A stretch of 64,000 nucleotides of DNA from contig NZ_VFPB01000005.1 in assembly GCF_006716465.1 (NCBI RefSeq), positions 186,001 to 250,000 on the forward strand, written 5' to 3'. Position numbers and translations under genes: made by a program. This document shows, piece by piece, positions 1 through 9,706 of this stretch. The notes under the pieces are model-generated. The model did not search any database. It was given only the letters and a program-made list of their open reading frames with translations, and had not been told where the DNA came from. The DNA comes from Pseudoxanthomonas sp. 3HH-4. Its GTDB lineage: Bacteria > Pseudomonadota > Gammaproteobacteria > Xanthomonadales > Xanthomonadaceae. The stretch's first letter is position 1; every line of letters begins with the position of its first letter.

Positions 1-642
1 ATCGACCGGTACGACAACGGCACGGCCGCCGCGGGCACGCTGGACTTCGCTTTGCGGCGCGCGGGCAACGTGCACTGGCAGCATGTCGATGTCGACAAGG
101 CCGCGCGTGCCCGCCAGAAAGGGCAGGTGCCGAAGGTCCTGTGGTTCACCGGCCTGTCCGGCGCGGGCAAGTCGACCATCGCCAACCTGGTGGACAAGCG
201 CCTGCATGCGCTGGGCTACCACAGCTTCCTGCTGGACGGCGACAACGTGCGCCACGGGCTGAACCGCGACCTGGGCTTCACCGATGAAGACCGCGTGGAG
301 AACATCCGCCGCGTGGCCGAGGTGGCGAAGCTGATGACTGATGCCGGCCTGATCGTGCTGGTCAGCTTCATCTCTCCGTTCCGTGCGGAGCGGCGGATGG
401 CGCGCGACCGGTTCGCTGATGGCGAGTTCATCGAGGTCTTCGTCGACGTGCCCCTCGCTCTTGCCGAGGCGCGCGATGTGAAGGGCCTGTACCGCAAGGC
501 CCGCGCGGGGTTGATCCCGAATTTCACCGGCATCGATTCGCCATACGAGACTCCGGAGCACCCCGACGTGCACCTTCACGCGGGCGAGCAGGACCCCCAG
601 GCACTGGCGCTCCAGGTGCTGGCGAAGCTGGGCCTGGAGTAG
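1..642 (+). CDS. cysNC: CysN-CysC fusion, C-terminal part (sulfate adenylyltransferase GTPase subunit / APS kinase), 5' end outside window
   Basis: The frame is open from base 1 and ends in TAG at 640-642. The first ~25 residues resemble the C-terminal barrel of the CysN GTPase (the stretch ending LRRAGNVHW). From about base 90 the protein is an APS kinase. It has a P-loop GLSGAGKST at 151-177, then the [10 protein letters not shown] substrate motif and the [11 protein letters not shown] lid region. CysN drives ATP sulfurylase (CysD partner) by GTP hydrolysis, and CysC phosphorylates APS to PAPS in cytoplasmic sulfate assimilation. The CysN-CysC fusion (NodQ type) is common in xanthomonads. 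cysD would be expected upstream, outside the window. The missing start means full length cannot be judged. Confidence 0.93.
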   Translation: MDRYDNGTAAAGTLDFALRRAGNVHWQHVDVDKAARARQKGQVPKVLWFTGLSGAGKSTIANLVDKRLHALGYHSFLLDGDNVRHGLNRDLGFTDEDRVENIRRVAEVAKLMTDAGLIVLVSFISPFRAERRMARDRFADGEFIEVFVDVPLALAEARDVKGLYRKARAGLIPNFTGIDSPYETPEHPDVHLHAGEQDPQALALQVLAKLGLE

Positions 643-732
643 CGCCGGGATCCGTCTCGTCACGGCGGCAAGGGTCATAGGTCATGGTCGGGCATGTGCA
701 CCGCATGCCCTTTGGCGCGTTTCCCGCACGAA

Positions 733-758
733 CTGCCGCATCCGCGGCAGCGTGTTTC
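733..758 (+). terminator. candidate terminator hairpin after cysNC
   Basis: A 7-bp perfect stem (CTGCCGC at 733-739, GCGGCAG at 744-750) with loop ATCC is followed by CGTGTTT. The T-run is short. It lies between the cysNC stop and the next gene. Confidence 0.4.
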
Positions 759-806
759 ACGTACGGCCGGTAGACTGCGTGAATAATGAAAATTACGGGA
801 TGATCC

Positions 807-1907
807 ATGCTCAACCGATTCGCCCCCCGCGTCCTGCTGGTCGCGCTGCCCTTCCTGCTGCTCGCCGCTTGTGGCGGTGACAAGGGCGCGCAGGCGAAGG
901 GCAATGGCAATGCGGGCGAGCGCCCCATCCCGGTCACCACACAGGTGGTCCAGCCGGGCGCGTGGAACGACACCCTGCAGGCGCTGGGCACGGCGAAGGC
1001 GCGTGAATCGGTCACCCTGACCGCGAAGGTCAGCGAGATCGTGCAGGACGTGCACTTCGAAAGCGGCCAGGATGTCGCCGCCGGGCAGAAGTTGATCACA
1101 TTGAAAGGCGACGCCGCGCAGGCCGCGCTGGTGCAGGCTGAGGCGACCTACGCGGAGGCCGAGCGTCTTTACCGCCGGCAGAAGGAACTGGCCGACCAGC
1201 AGCTGATCGCCCGCTCGCAACTGGACACCCAGCTCGCCTTGCGCGATGCCGCGGCAGCGCGCGTGCGCCAGGCGCGCGCCGACATCGGCGATCGCAGCGT
1301 GCGTGCGCCGTTCGCCGGCGTGCTGGGCATCCGCCAGGTCAGCCCCGGTTCGTTGATCACCGCCAACAGCGCGATCGCCACGCTCGACGATATTTCGCGC
1401 ATGTACGTGGACTTCCAGGTACCCGAGGTGGCGTTGGCAACGGTCGGCGTGGGCAATACGGTGACGGCCACGGCTGCGGCGTATCCGGGCGAGACATTCG
1501 AAGGACGGGTGGAAACGATCGATGCGCGCATCGACGCGACTACGCGCGCCGTGACCGTACGCGCGGTGTTCCCGAATGCCGGGCGCAAGTTGCGCCCCGG
1601 CATGCTGCTGGACGTGCGCCTGTTCCGCCCCGAGCGGCAGGCACTGGTGATCCCCGAGATCGCCGTGGTGCAGGTGGGCCGTGATTCGTTCGTCTACCGC
1701 GTCAAGCCGGATGGCAGCGTCGAGCAGGCGCCGGTGACGGCCGGCGTGCGCCGCGACGGCCAGGTCGAGATCGTGAAGGGCGTCGCTGCCGGCGACCGCA
1801 TCGTCATCGACGGCACCGGCAAGCTGCGTCCGGGTGTGAAGGTGGCAGACGCTGTGCCGTCGGCTCCGCCGAAGCAGGACGCGCCCGCCGCCGACGGCAA
1901 GGGCTGA
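807..1907 (+). CDS. RND efflux periplasmic adaptor lipoprotein (membrane fusion protein)
   Basis: 366 aa. An N-terminal hydrophobic segment ends in the lipobox LLAAC (Cys22), so it is probably anchored in the inner membrane by lipid. It then follows the MFP/HlyD plan: a biotinyl-lipoyl-like half near residues 60-90 (KVSEIVQDVHFESGQDVAAGQ), a coiled-coil hairpin around 110-160 rich in Q/A/R, the second lipoyl half (VRAPFAGVLGIRQVSPGS), a beta-barrel domain, and a membrane-proximal domain. A disordered Pro/Ala/Lys tail closes it. It should link the RND pump to an outer-membrane channel. The pump gene starts 5 bp downstream. No TolC/OprM gene is present, so the channel is presumably encoded elsewhere. 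Substrate cannot be told from sequence. Confidence 0.92.
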   Translation: MLNRFAPRVLLVALPFLLLAACGGDKGAQAKGNGNAGERPIPVTTQVVQPGAWNDTLQALGTAKARESVTLTAKVSEIVQDVHFESGQDVAAGQKLITLKGDAAQAALVQAEATYAEAERLYRRQKELADQQLIARSQLDTQLALRDAAAARVRQARADIGDRSVRAPFAGVLGIRQVSPGSLITANSAIATLDDISRMYVDFQVPEVALATVGVGNTVTATAAAYPGETFEGRVETIDARIDATTRAVTVRAVFPNAGRKLRPGMLLDVRLFRPERQALVIPEIAVVQVGRDSFVYRVKPDGSVEQAPVTAGVRRDGQVEIVKGVAAGDRIVIDGTGKLRPGVKVADAVPSAPPKQDAPAADGKG

Positions 1908-1912
1908 GCGCC

Positions 1913-4900
1913 ATGAAACTTTCCGACCTGTCGATCAAGCGCCCCGTCTTCGCGGTGGTGGTCAGCCTGCTGCTGGTGGTCCTGGGCGTGATGTCGTTCC
2001 TGCGCCTGACCCTGCGCGAACTGCCCAACATCGACCCGCCCATCGTGTCGGTGGAAGTGAACTATCCGGGCGCATCGGCTGCCGTCGTGGAGACGCGCGT
2101 CACCCAGATCCTCGAGGACGGCCTGTCGGGCATCGAGGGCATCAAGACCATCCAGTCCAGCAGCCGCAACGGCCGCTCCGACGTGACCATCGAATTCAAC
2201 CTCAGCCGCGACATCGAGGCCGCCGCGAACGATGTGCGTGACCGTGTCAGCCGGGTGATGGACCGCATGCCCGACGAGGCCGATCCGCCGGAGATCTCCA
2301 AGGTCGAAGCCGACGCCGATGTCATCATCTGGTTGAACATGCGCTCCACCGTGATGGACACGATGGAGCTGACCGACTATGCCGACCGCTACGTGCTGGA
2401 CCGGCTGTCCTCGCTCGATGGCGTGGCCCGCGTGCAACTGGGTGGCGGCCAGCGCTACGCCATGCGTATCTGGCTTGACCGCGAGGCGATGGCTGCGCGC
2501 GGCGTGACCACCAGCGATGTCGAGACCGCGCTGCGGGCGCAGAACGTCGAACTGCCGGCCGGCCGCATCGAATCCGCCACTCGCGACTTCACCCTGCGTG
2601 TGGAGCGTGGCTACCAGCGGCCGGAACAGTTCTCGCAGTTGCCGTTGCGCAAGGGCGACGACGGTTACGTGGTGCGGCTGGGCGACGTCGCCAAGGTGGA
2701 ACTGGGGGCCGAAGAGCGTCGCTCCTACCTGCGCAGCAACGCCGTGCCGAACGTCGGCCTGGGCATCGTACGCACCTCTACCGCAAACGCGCTCGACGTG
2801 GCGCGCGCGGCGCGCGCCGAAGCGGAGGTCATCCAGCAGACCCTGCCCGAAGGCACCGAGATCTTCATCGCCTACGACAGCACCACCTTCATCGAAGCCT
2901 CCATCGAGCGCGTGTACTGGACGCTGGGTGAGGCGATGGTGCTGGTGTTCCTGGTCATCTGGCTGTTCCTGGGCAGCCTGCGCGCGGCGCTGATTCCCGC
3001 AGTGACCGTGCCGGTCTGCCTGATCGCTTCCTTCATCGCGCTGTACGCCTTCGGCTTCTCAATCAACCTGCTTACGCTGCTGGCGCTGGTGCTCTGCATC
3101 GGCCTGGTGGTGGACGATGCCATCGTGGTGCTGGAGAACGTGCAGCGCCGCGCGGACCTGGGCGAGCCGCCGCTGGTGGCGGCACGGCGCGGCACCTCGC
3201 AGGTGGCATTCGCGGTGATGGCTACCACGGCGGTGCTGGTGGCGGTGTTCCTGCCCGTGGGCTTCATGGAGGGCAACACGGGGCGCCTGTTCCGCGAGCT
3301 TTCCGTCGCCCTCGCGGCGGCGGTCGCCATCTCGGCCTTCGTCGCGCTGACGCTCACACCGATGATGTCGTCCAAGCTGGTGCGGCCACACACCGAACCC
3401 CGTGGGCTGAACGCGTGGACCAACCGCACGCTCACCCGTGTCAGTAACGGTTATGCACGGCATGTCGAACGGCTCGTCGCCCTGCCGGGCAAGCGCATCC
3501 TCGCCATGGTGCTCGTGGCGATGGCGGTCTGCGGCATCGCCATCGTCGCGCTTGGCCTGCGCGTTCCCAGTGAACTGGCGCCGGCCGAGGATCGCGGGCG
3601 TTTCTTCGTGATGGTCGATGGCCCGGAGGGTGCCGGCTTCGATTACATGGTCGGCCAGATGCAGCAGGTCGAGAAGATCGTCATGGCGCAGGTGGGCGGG
3701 GACAAGCCCGTCGATCGCGCCAACTCGCGCACGCCGCGCGGTTTTGGCGGCAGCGAGGAAATGCACACCGGCCAGGTGATCGTGTTCCTGCACGACTGGC
3801 ACGAGCGCGACGTGGCCACGGACGACGTGGTGGCGCAGCTGCGCGGCGAGTTGTCCAAGCTGCCCGGCGTACAGGCGCGCGCCAACGTGCCCGGTGGCCT
3901 GGTCGGCAGTCGTGGCCAGCGCTACCAGCTGGTGCTGGGTGGCCCGGACTACGCCGAACTGGCGCAATGGCGCGACCGCATCCTGCAGCGGCTGGAAACC
4001 AACCCGGGCATCCAGGATCCGGATTCGGACTACAAGGAAACGCGGCCGCAGATGCGCGTGAACATCGACCGCGACCGCGCCGCCGACCTCGGCGTGTCGG
4101 TCCAGGAGATCGGCCGCACGCTGGAGACGATGATGGGGTCGCGCCAGGTGACCACCTACGTGGACAGCGGCGAGGAATACGACGTCATGCTGCAGGCCGG
4201 CCGCGAGCGTCGGGCCAACCCCGAGGATCTGGCGCAGACCTACGTGCGCGGTGGCAATGGTGCGCTGATCCCGCTGTCCAACCTGGTCACGTTGAGCGAA
4301 ATCGCCGAACCCGGCAGCCTCAACCGGTTCAACCGCCTGCGTGCGATCACCATCAGTGCCGGTCTGGCACCCGGGTACAGCATGGGCGAGGCGCTCGAAT
4401 GGACGCGCCAGGTCGTGGAGGAGGAACTGCCGGATTACGCGCAGATCGACTGGAAGGGCGAGTCGCGCGAGTACCAGGAAGCCGGTGGCGCCATCCTGCT
4501 GACCTTCACCCTGGCGCTGCTGATCGTGTATCTGGTGCTGGCGGCGCAGTTCGAGAGCTTCATCCATCCGCTGGTCATCATGCTGACCGTGCCGCTGGCG
4601 GTGCTCGGCGCGCTGATCGGCCTCTGGGTCACCGGCGGCACGCTGAACCTCTTCAGCCAGATCGGCATCGTGATGCTGATCGGCCTGGCGGCGAAGAACG
4701 GCATCCTGATCGTCGAGTTCGCCAACCAGCTGCGCGACGACGGCGCGAACGTGGCACGCGCCATCGCCGAATCGGCGCGCGTGCGCCTGCGCCCCATCCT
4801 GATGACATCGGTGGCTACGGTGATGGGGGCGGTGCCGCTGGTGCTCTCCGGTGGTCCGGGTTCGGCCAGCCGGGCGACCATCGGCATCGTGGTGATCTTC

Positions 4901-5047
4901 GGCGTGACCTTCTCCACGCTGCTATCGCTGTACGTGGTCCCGGCGTTCTATGCCCTGCTGGCGCCCTACACCCGCTCGCCCGAAGCCGTCGCGCACGAGC
5001 TCAGCAAGCTGGAGGCGGAAACCCCCGCCGTGGGCGGACATGGCTGA
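1913..5047 (+). CDS. RND multidrug efflux permease (HAE1/AcrB family)
   Basis: 1044 aa, the normal size for this family. TM1 lies at residues ~10-30, followed by a large periplasmic porter domain, a TM bundle (~335-500), a second porter domain and a closing TM bundle (~865-1020). The proton-relay aspartate pair of TM4 is present (GLVVDD, Asp401-Asp402), as is the conserved lysine region of the second bundle (GLAAKNGILIVEFANQ). It exports hydrophobic compounds by proton antiport together with the adaptor 5 bp upstream. The motif pattern fits the drug-efflux HAE1 class rather than heavy-metal CusA types. Its stop overlaps the next gene by 8 bp, so the three genes are probably one transcript. 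Confidence 0.94.
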   Translation: MKLSDLSIKRPVFAVVVSLLLVVLGVMSFLRLTLRELPNIDPPIVSVEVNYPGASAAVVETRVTQILEDGLSGIEGIKTIQSSSRNGRSDVTIEFNLSRDIEAAANDVRDRVSRVMDRMPDEADPPEISKVEADADVIIWLNMRSTVMDTMELTDYADRYVLDRLSSLDGVARVQLGGGQRYAMRIWLDREAMAARGVTTSDVETALRAQNVELPAGRIESATRDFTLRVERGYQRPEQFSQLPLRKGDDGYVVRLGDVAKVELGAEERRSYLRSNAVPNVGLGIVRTSTANALDVARAARAEAEVIQQTLPEGTEIFIAYDSTTFIEASIERVYWTLGEAMVLVFLVIWLFLGSLRAALIPAVTVPVCLIASFIALYAFGFSINLLTLLALVLCIGLVVDDAIVVLENVQRRADLGEPPLVAARRGTSQVAFAVMATTAVLVAVFLPVGFMEGNTGRLFRELSVALAAAVAISAFVALTLTPMMSSKLVRPHTEPRGLNAWTNRTLTRVSNGYARHVERLVALPGKRILAMVLVAMAVCGIAIVALGLRVPSELAPAEDRGRFFVMVDGPEGAGFDYMVGQMQQVEKIVMAQVGGDKPVDRANSRTPRGFGGSEEMHTGQVIVFLHDWHERDVATDDVVAQLRGELSKLPGVQARANVPGGLVGSRGQRYQLVLGGPDYAELAQWRDRILQRLETNPGIQDPDSDYKETRPQMRVNIDRDRAADLGVSVQEIGRTLETMMGSRQVTTYVDSGEEYDVMLQAGRERRANPEDLAQTYVRGGNGALIPLSNLVTLSEIAEPGSLNRFNRLRAITISAGLAPGYSMGEALEWTRQVVEEELPDYAQIDWKGESREYQEAGGAILLTFTLALLIVYLVLAAQFESFIHPLVIMLTVPLAVLGALIGLWVTGGTLNLFSQIGIVMLIGLAAKNGILIVEFANQLRDDGANVARAIAESARVRLRPILMTSVATVMGAVPLVLSGGPGSASRATIGIVVIFGVTFSTLLSLYVVPAFYALLAPYTRSPEAVAHELSKLEAETPAVGGHG

Positions 5048-5588
5048 GTCCGGCGGACGTCCGTTCGCCGGCGTCAGGCTGGAGGGAGATGGATTCGTTC
5101 TGCGGGCATGGCGGCACGATGACCTGGACGCGCTGGTGCTTCATGCGGACGACCCGCTGGTACCGCGCGGGTTGAGCGATCGCTTCCCGCATCCTTATAC
5201 ACGTGCGGATGGCGAAGCCTTCCTTGCCGGCCACGTGGTCGACCTCGACCATCCCGTGCTCGCCATCGAGATGAGCGGCGAGGCCTGCGGCGGCATCGCA
5301 GTGCGCCCGCGGCAAGGCGAGAAGGCGCACGGCGCCGAGCTGGGCTACTGGCTGGGGCGCCGCCATTGGGGGCACGGACACATGACCCGCATCGTCGCGG
5401 CCTACCTGGACTGGGTGGTGCCTGCGCTGGATCTGCGCCGGGTCGAGGCCAACGTGCTGGATGTCAATCCCGCCTCGGCATGCGTGCTGGAGAAGAACGG
5501 TTTCCAGCAGGAAGGCGTGCGCCGTGCAGCCGTGCGCAAGCCCGACGGGCTGCACGACCTCCGGCTTTTTGGCCGGATCTGGCCCTGA
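5040..5588 (+). CDS. GNAT-family N-acetyltransferase (RimJ/RimL-like)
   Basis: 182 aa from the ATG at 5040, which overlaps the RND pump stop. A longer reading frame exists upstream, but it lies inside the pump gene. The order of parts is that of Acetyltransf_3 enzymes: an N-terminal strand 'LRAWRHDDLDAL', the acetyl-CoA loop region GYWLGRRHWGHGHMTR, and the C-terminal strand with 'VLDVNPASACVLEKNGF', typical of RimJ/RimL relatives. It transfers acetyl from acetyl-CoA to an amine. The acceptor (ribosomal protein, amino acid or drug) cannot be told. The overlap with an efflux pump makes a resistance role possible but unproven. Confidence 0.85.
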   Translation: MAESGGRPFAGVRLEGDGFVLRAWRHDDLDALVLHADDPLVPRGLSDRFPHPYTRADGEAFLAGHVVDLDHPVLAIEMSGEACGGIAVRPRQGEKAHGAELGYWLGRRHWGHGHMTRIVAAYLDWVVPALDLRRVEANVLDVNPASACVLEKNGFQQEGVRRAAVRKPDGLHDLRLFGRIWP

Positions 5589-5700
5589 ATCCACACCGGG
5601 ACTGCGCAGCGGTGCAGGTTACGGGTATCTTTCATGGACTTGGCAGCGCTCGGCCGCCGCTTTCCCGTACCCCTGCACCAACGACCGGAGACCCATCCCC

Positions 5701-7200
5701 GTGGAAGCCCTTTTTGCCTGGTTGAACGGCATCATCTGGAGCAACGCGCTGATCGCGCTGTGCCTGGGTGCCGGCCTGTGGTTCACCATCCGCACCCGCG
5801 TCATGCAGGTGCGCGGTTTCACCGAGATGTGCCGGCTGACGGTGACCGGGCAGAAGTCGGATGCCGGCGTGTCCTCGTTCCAGGCCCTGGCCATCTCGAT
5901 GGCCGGCCGCATGGGCATCGGCAACATCGCCGGCGTCGCCACTGCGATTGCCTATGGTGGCCCGGGGGCGGTGTTCTGGATGTGGGTGATGGGCTTCCTG
6001 GGCGCGTCGACCTCGTACATCGAATGCACGCTGGCCCAGATCTACAAGGAAAAGGATGCCGAGGGCCGTTACCGCGGCGGTCCCGCCTACTACATCGAGA
6101 AGGCGATGGGCCTGAAGTGGTACGCGGTGACGTTCGCCGTGGCCACCGTCATCGCCACCGGCCTGCTGTTGCCGGGTGTGCAGGCCAACGCCATCGCCGA
6201 CAGCGCCAGCAACGTACTGTGCGGCGCGGGCGCCTGCGAGGCGGTCGGCGGCGCCGGCGCGCTGAAGCTGTGGATAGGCCTGGGCGTGGCGGCGGTGCTG
6301 GCGCTGATCATCTTCGGCGGCATCAAGCGCATCGCCACGTTCGCCGAGGTCGTGGTGCCGTTCATGGCGCTGGCCTTCATCCTGATGGCGGTGATCGTGA
6401 TGATCGCCAATGCCGGCAAGGTGCCGGCGATGTTCGCCGACATCTTCTCCAGCGCGTTCGGCGCGCACGCGGCCTTCGGGGCGATCATCGGCCAGGCCAT
6501 CGCCTGGGGCGTGAAGCGCGGCATCTACGCCAACGAGGCCGGCCAGGGCACCGGTCCGCACGCCGCGGCGGCCGCCGAGGTCTCGCACCCGGCCAAGCAG
6601 GGTTACGTGCAGGCCTTCGCCATCTACTTCGACACCATGCTGGTGTGCACCTCGACGGCGTTCCTGCTGCTGTCCACGGGCATGTACAACACGTTCCGGA
6701 CCGTCACCGAGAACGGCAAGGACACGCTGGTCGCCATCGTGTCCGGCGTACCCGGCCTGCAGCCCTCCGAGGGTGCGCAGTTCACCCAGGCGGCAGTGGA
6801 ATCGGTGCTGCCGGGCTGGGGCGCGGGCTTCGTGGCGCTGGCGCTGTTCTTCTTCGCCTTCACCACCATCATGGCCTACTACTACATGGCCGAAACCAAC
6901 CTGACCTACCTGGCCGGCGTGAAGAAGACCCACCCGCTGGCGACGCTGCTGCTGCGGCTGGGCATCGTGGGCATGGTGGTGTTCGGCGCGTACCACAATG
7001 CCGCGATGGCGTGGACGCTGGGCGACATCGGCGTGGGCCTGATGGCTTGGTTGAACGTCATCGCCATTCTGATCCTGCAGAAGCCTGCGCTGATCGCGTT
7101 GCGCGACTACGAGCGGCAGAAGAAGCTGGGGCTGGACCCGACCTTCGACCCGGATGCGCTGGGCATCCGCAACGCGCACTTCTGGAAGAAGCAGGCCTGA
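5701..7200 (+). CDS. alanine/glycine:cation symporter (AGCS family)
   Basis: 499 aa using GTG at 5701, preceded by GGAGA. A longer in-frame extension would begin inside the GNAT gene and is unlikely. It is a polytopic inner-membrane protein with about 11 hydrophobic segments. The AGCS signature is visible as NEAGQGTGPHAAAAAEVSHP around residue 280, and the N-terminal GNIAGVATAIAYGGPGAVFW block is also typical. It takes up alanine or glycine with Na+ or H+. The start is 112 bp from the previous stop. An imperfect inverted repeat (5606-5684) sits in that gap and may affect expression. Confidence 0.93.
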   Translation: MEALFAWLNGIIWSNALIALCLGAGLWFTIRTRVMQVRGFTEMCRLTVTGQKSDAGVSSFQALAISMAGRMGIGNIAGVATAIAYGGPGAVFWMWVMGFLGASTSYIECTLAQIYKEKDAEGRYRGGPAYYIEKAMGLKWYAVTFAVATVIATGLLLPGVQANAIADSASNVLCGAGACEAVGGAGALKLWIGLGVAAVLALIIFGGIKRIATFAEVVVPFMALAFILMAVIVMIANAGKVPAMFADIFSSAFGAHAAFGAIIGQAIAWGVKRGIYANEAGQGTGPHAAAAAEVSHPAKQGYVQAFAIYFDTMLVCTSTAFLLLSTGMYNTFRTVTENGKDTLVAIVSGVPGLQPSEGAQFTQAAVESVLPGWGAGFVALALFFFAFTTIMAYYYMAETNLTYLAGVKKTHPLATLLLRLGIVGMVVFGAYHNAAMAWTLGDIGVGLMAWLNVIAILILQKPALIALRDYERQKKLGLDPTFDPDALGIRNAHFWKKQA

Positions 7201-7201
7201 C

Positions 7202-8065
7202 GTGAGCAACCCCTGGAACAACCGGCCCCCACGTCCGCCCGGCGCGCCGGATCGGCGGCGACCGCAGCGGCCGCAGGATGAGCGTCCCGTGCGCGAGCAG
7301 GCGCCCCGGGACGAGCGCGTCACAGGCGCGGCCCGCAGCGAGCTGCGGCTGTATGGCCTCAATGCCGTGCACGCGGTGTTCGCACGCCGTCCCGAGGCCA
7401 TCCGCAAGGTCTACCTGACCGAATCGCGCATTCCGGCGCTGAAGCCGTTGCTGGCGTGGTGCGTCAAGCAGCGCGTCGGCTACCGGGTGGTGGAAGAGGG
7501 CGACCTCGATCGCCTGGCCGCCAGCACGCATCACGAAGGCGTGGTGGCCGACGTGTTGAAGGGCGAACCGCTGCCGATGTCCGACTGGTTGCGCACGTTG
7601 CCCGAAGGCAGGCCCGTGGTGGCGCTATGGCTGGACGGCGTGGGCAATCCGCACAACTTCGGTGCGATCCTGCGGTCGGCCGCGCATTTCGGCGTGGGGG
7701 GCATCCTGCTTCCGCGCGAGTCCACGCTGGCGTTGTCCGGCGCGGCGGCGCGCGTGGCCGAAGGCGGTGCCGAACAGGTGCCGCTGGTGCGCATGGGGCA
7801 GGCCGACAATGCGGCCGCCCAGCTGCGGAGCGCGGGCTTTTCGCTGGCCGCCACGGTCGTGCGCGGTGGCGATGACCTGTTCGCGGTGAAGCTGCCGTCG
7901 CGACTGGTCTACGTGATGGGGGCGGAGGGCGAGGGTATGGATGCGCGCCTGGCCGATGCCTGCGATGCACGCCTGTCGATTCCTGGCACCGGCACGGTAG
8001 AGAGCCTCAACGTCGCTGCCGCGACCGCGGTGTTCCTGGCGCAGTGGAAGCAGCGCAACCGCTGA
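7202..8065 (+). CDS. TrmH/SpoU-family RNA 2'-O-ribose methyltransferase (RlmB-like)
   Basis: 287 aa from GTG at 7202, one base after the symporter stop. The N-terminus (~45 aa) is rich in Pro and Arg and probably disordered. An L30e-like substrate-binding domain follows (RLYGLNAVHAVFARR), then the SPOUT knot domain with motif 1 (GVGNPHNFGAILRSAAHFG), motif 2 (VMGAEGEGMD) and motif 3 (IPGTGTVESLNVAAATAVFL). It methylates a ribose 2'-OH in rRNA or tRNA using SAM. RlmB acts on G2251 of 23S rRNA, but the charged N-terminal extension resembles YfiF-type relatives, so the exact target is uncertain. Confidence 0.88.
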   Translation: MSNPWNNRPPRPPGAPDRRRPQRPQDERPVREQAPRDERVTGAARSELRLYGLNAVHAVFARRPEAIRKVYLTESRIPALKPLLAWCVKQRVGYRVVEEGDLDRLAASTHHEGVVADVLKGEPLPMSDWLRTLPEGRPVVALWLDGVGNPHNFGAILRSAAHFGVGGILLPRESTLALSGAAARVAEGGAEQVPLVRMGQADNAAAQLRSAGFSLAATVVRGGDDLFAVKLPSRLVYVMGAEGEGMDARLADACDARLSIPGTGTVESLNVAAATAVFLAQWKQRNR

Positions 8066-8094
8066 CCGGGTGGAGCGAAGTGCCTGCCATCAGG

Positions 8095-8217
8095 TGTGGG
8101 AGCGATGTGAGTCGCGAAGATCGAAGCCGGCATCTGTGCCGGCCGAGCATGGGCGATAAAGGCGGTTGAGTCATGCGGCGGCACCGATAATCCGTCGCGA
8201 CTCACGTCGCTCCCACA
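8095..8217. repeat. REP-like inverted repeat pair, family 1 (TGTGGGAGCGA... type)
   Basis: Left arm 8095-8117 and right arm 8195-8217 are 23-nt inverted copies with one mismatch, 77 nt apart. They lie between two convergent genes. The same element occurs at 24578-24715, and a single arm occurs near 30572. Each arm is itself partly palindromic (GCGA...TCGC). Confidence 0.9.
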
Positions 8218-8224
8218 GCTGGAT

Positions 8225-9613
8225 TCACTCTTTCAGCCCGCTGCCGAAATCGCCTTCGGCTTCCGCGGCCAGGTAGGCGAACACCGTGTACGCCGCGACA
8301 TTCTGTGCCAGCGCCGCCGGATCGATCTTGTCCAGCGTGTCATCGGCGTTGTGGTGCAGGTCGAAGTAATCGCTGCCATCCTGCGCCAGCCACGCCCACG
8401 CCATGCCCTTGGCCGCGAAGGGGCTGATGTCCGGCCCAGCGCTGCCCTTGCCGGGCGCGTACTCGATGCCCAGCGGCGCCAGTGCCTGCGCAATCTGTTC
8501 GGTGGCCTTGCGCGCGTGTTCCGGTGCGCCGGTGTTGAAGGCGTAGATGCGGCCGGCGCCGAAGTCGCTCTCGGCCGCGATCTGGTGGCGGGTGATGTCC
8601 GCAAGATGTTTCTCCGCATACGCCTTGCCGCCATAGAGGCCCTGCTCCTCGTTGGCGAAGGCGATCACGCGGATCGTGCGCTTCGGCGCCTGCTTCAGCT
8701 TGCCGATCAGATGGCCGGCTGCCATGGTGATGCCGATGCCGGCGCCGTCGTCGATCGCGCCGGTGCCAAGGTCCCACGAATCCAGGTGGCCGCCGATCAC
8801 CACGACTTCCTTCGGCAGGCTGCGCCCGGTGATCTCGCCGATGACATTGTGCGAGGTGTACTCGCCATCCCAGCCGCAATCCAGCGCTAGCGACACGCGG
8901 ACCGGACCGCGCTGCAGCAGCCGCGCCAGCTGGTCGGCATCGGGGATGGTCAGCGACGCCGACGGTACCGGCGTCAGGCCTTCGTCGAAGCGCGTGATGC
9001 CCGTGTGCGCGACGCGGTGGTTGTCGGTGCCGGCCGAACGCATCAGGAACGCGATGGCGCCCTTGCGGATCGCGGCCGAGGGTCCCTTGGAACGGATCGC
9101 ACCGCCGTTGCGATAGTCGCTGCCGTCACGCGCGGCCTTCATCGGATAGTCGACGAACGCGATCTTGCCGGTCAGCGCCCCGTCCGGCGTCGCTTCCAGC
9201 GCCGCGAGATCGGCGAAACGGACGATCTCCGCTTCCACCGTGCCCGCGGGACTGCCGCCCAGCGCGGTGATCGTCAGCGGTTGTGCGTGCGTTCCGAGCA
9301 CGGCCGCGCTTTCGCTGCGGCGCACCCACTTGGGAAACGTCACCGGCTCGATCCATACCTTGTCGAAACCCAGTGCCTTGAACTTCGCCTGTGCCCACGC
9401 GACGGCCTTCGCATCTGCGTCGCTGCCGGCCAGGCGCGGGCCGATCTCGGTGGTCAGCGATTCGACGACGTTCCAGCCCGTGTCGTCGGCCAACGCCTGT
9501 TCGCGCAGCGACGCGGCGGTGGCGAGCGAGGGCTCGGGAATGCGCGTCTCGCGCGCGAAGGCAACGGAGGGAACGGTGAGGGCGAAGGCCAGCAACGACG
9601 GAACGAGGCGCAT
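8225..9613 (-). CDS. M28-family zinc aminopeptidase, secreted
   Basis: 462 aa from the ATG at 9613. This start places a clean signal peptide (MRLVPSLLAFALTVPSVAFA) at the N-terminus, whereas longer starts would bury it. A PA-like insert occupies residues ~115-240. The M28 catalytic part contains the metal-binding blocks VVIGGHLDSWDLGTGAIDDGAG and FANEEQG, and a late HHNADDTLD block supplies further ligands. It should remove N-terminal residues from peptides in the periplasm or outside the cell, like bacterial PGCP/aminopeptidase S relatives. It stands alone, convergent with the methyltransferase gene, with a repeat pair in between. Confidence 0.9.
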   Translation of the reverse strand: MRLVPSLLAFALTVPSVAFARETRIPEPSLATAASLREQALADDTGWNVVESLTTEIGPRLAGSDADAKAVAWAQAKFKALGFDKVWIEPVTFPKWVRRSESAAVLGTHAQPLTITALGGSPAGTVEAEIVRFADLAALEATPDGALTGKIAFVDYPMKAARDGSDYRNGGAIRSKGPSAAIRKGAIAFLMRSAGTDNHRVAHTGITRFDEGLTPVPSASLTIPDADQLARLLQRGPVRVSLALDCGWDGEYTSHNVIGEITGRSLPKEVVVIGGHLDSWDLGTGAIDDGAGIGITMAAGHLIGKLKQAPKRTIRVIAFANEEQGLYGGKAYAEKHLADITRHQIAAESDFGAGRIYAFNTGAPEHARKATEQIAQALAPLGIEYAPGKGSAGPDISPFAAKGMAWAWLAQDGSDYFDLHHNADDTLDKIDPAALAQNVAAYTVFAYLAAEAEGDFGSGLKE

Positions 9614-9706
9614 GAGGTGTCCCGGAAATGACGAAGCCGCGAGCTTAACAGCCCGCGGCTCCATGATCGCTTTGCCGATGTTGCGGCTCGGGAAAGCTGT
9701 GTGCCG

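Noticed and set aside
5620-5700. Glycine riboswitch ahead of the symporter gene
   Set aside because: The conserved glycine-riboswitch core blocks are absent; only an imperfect inverted repeat is seen.
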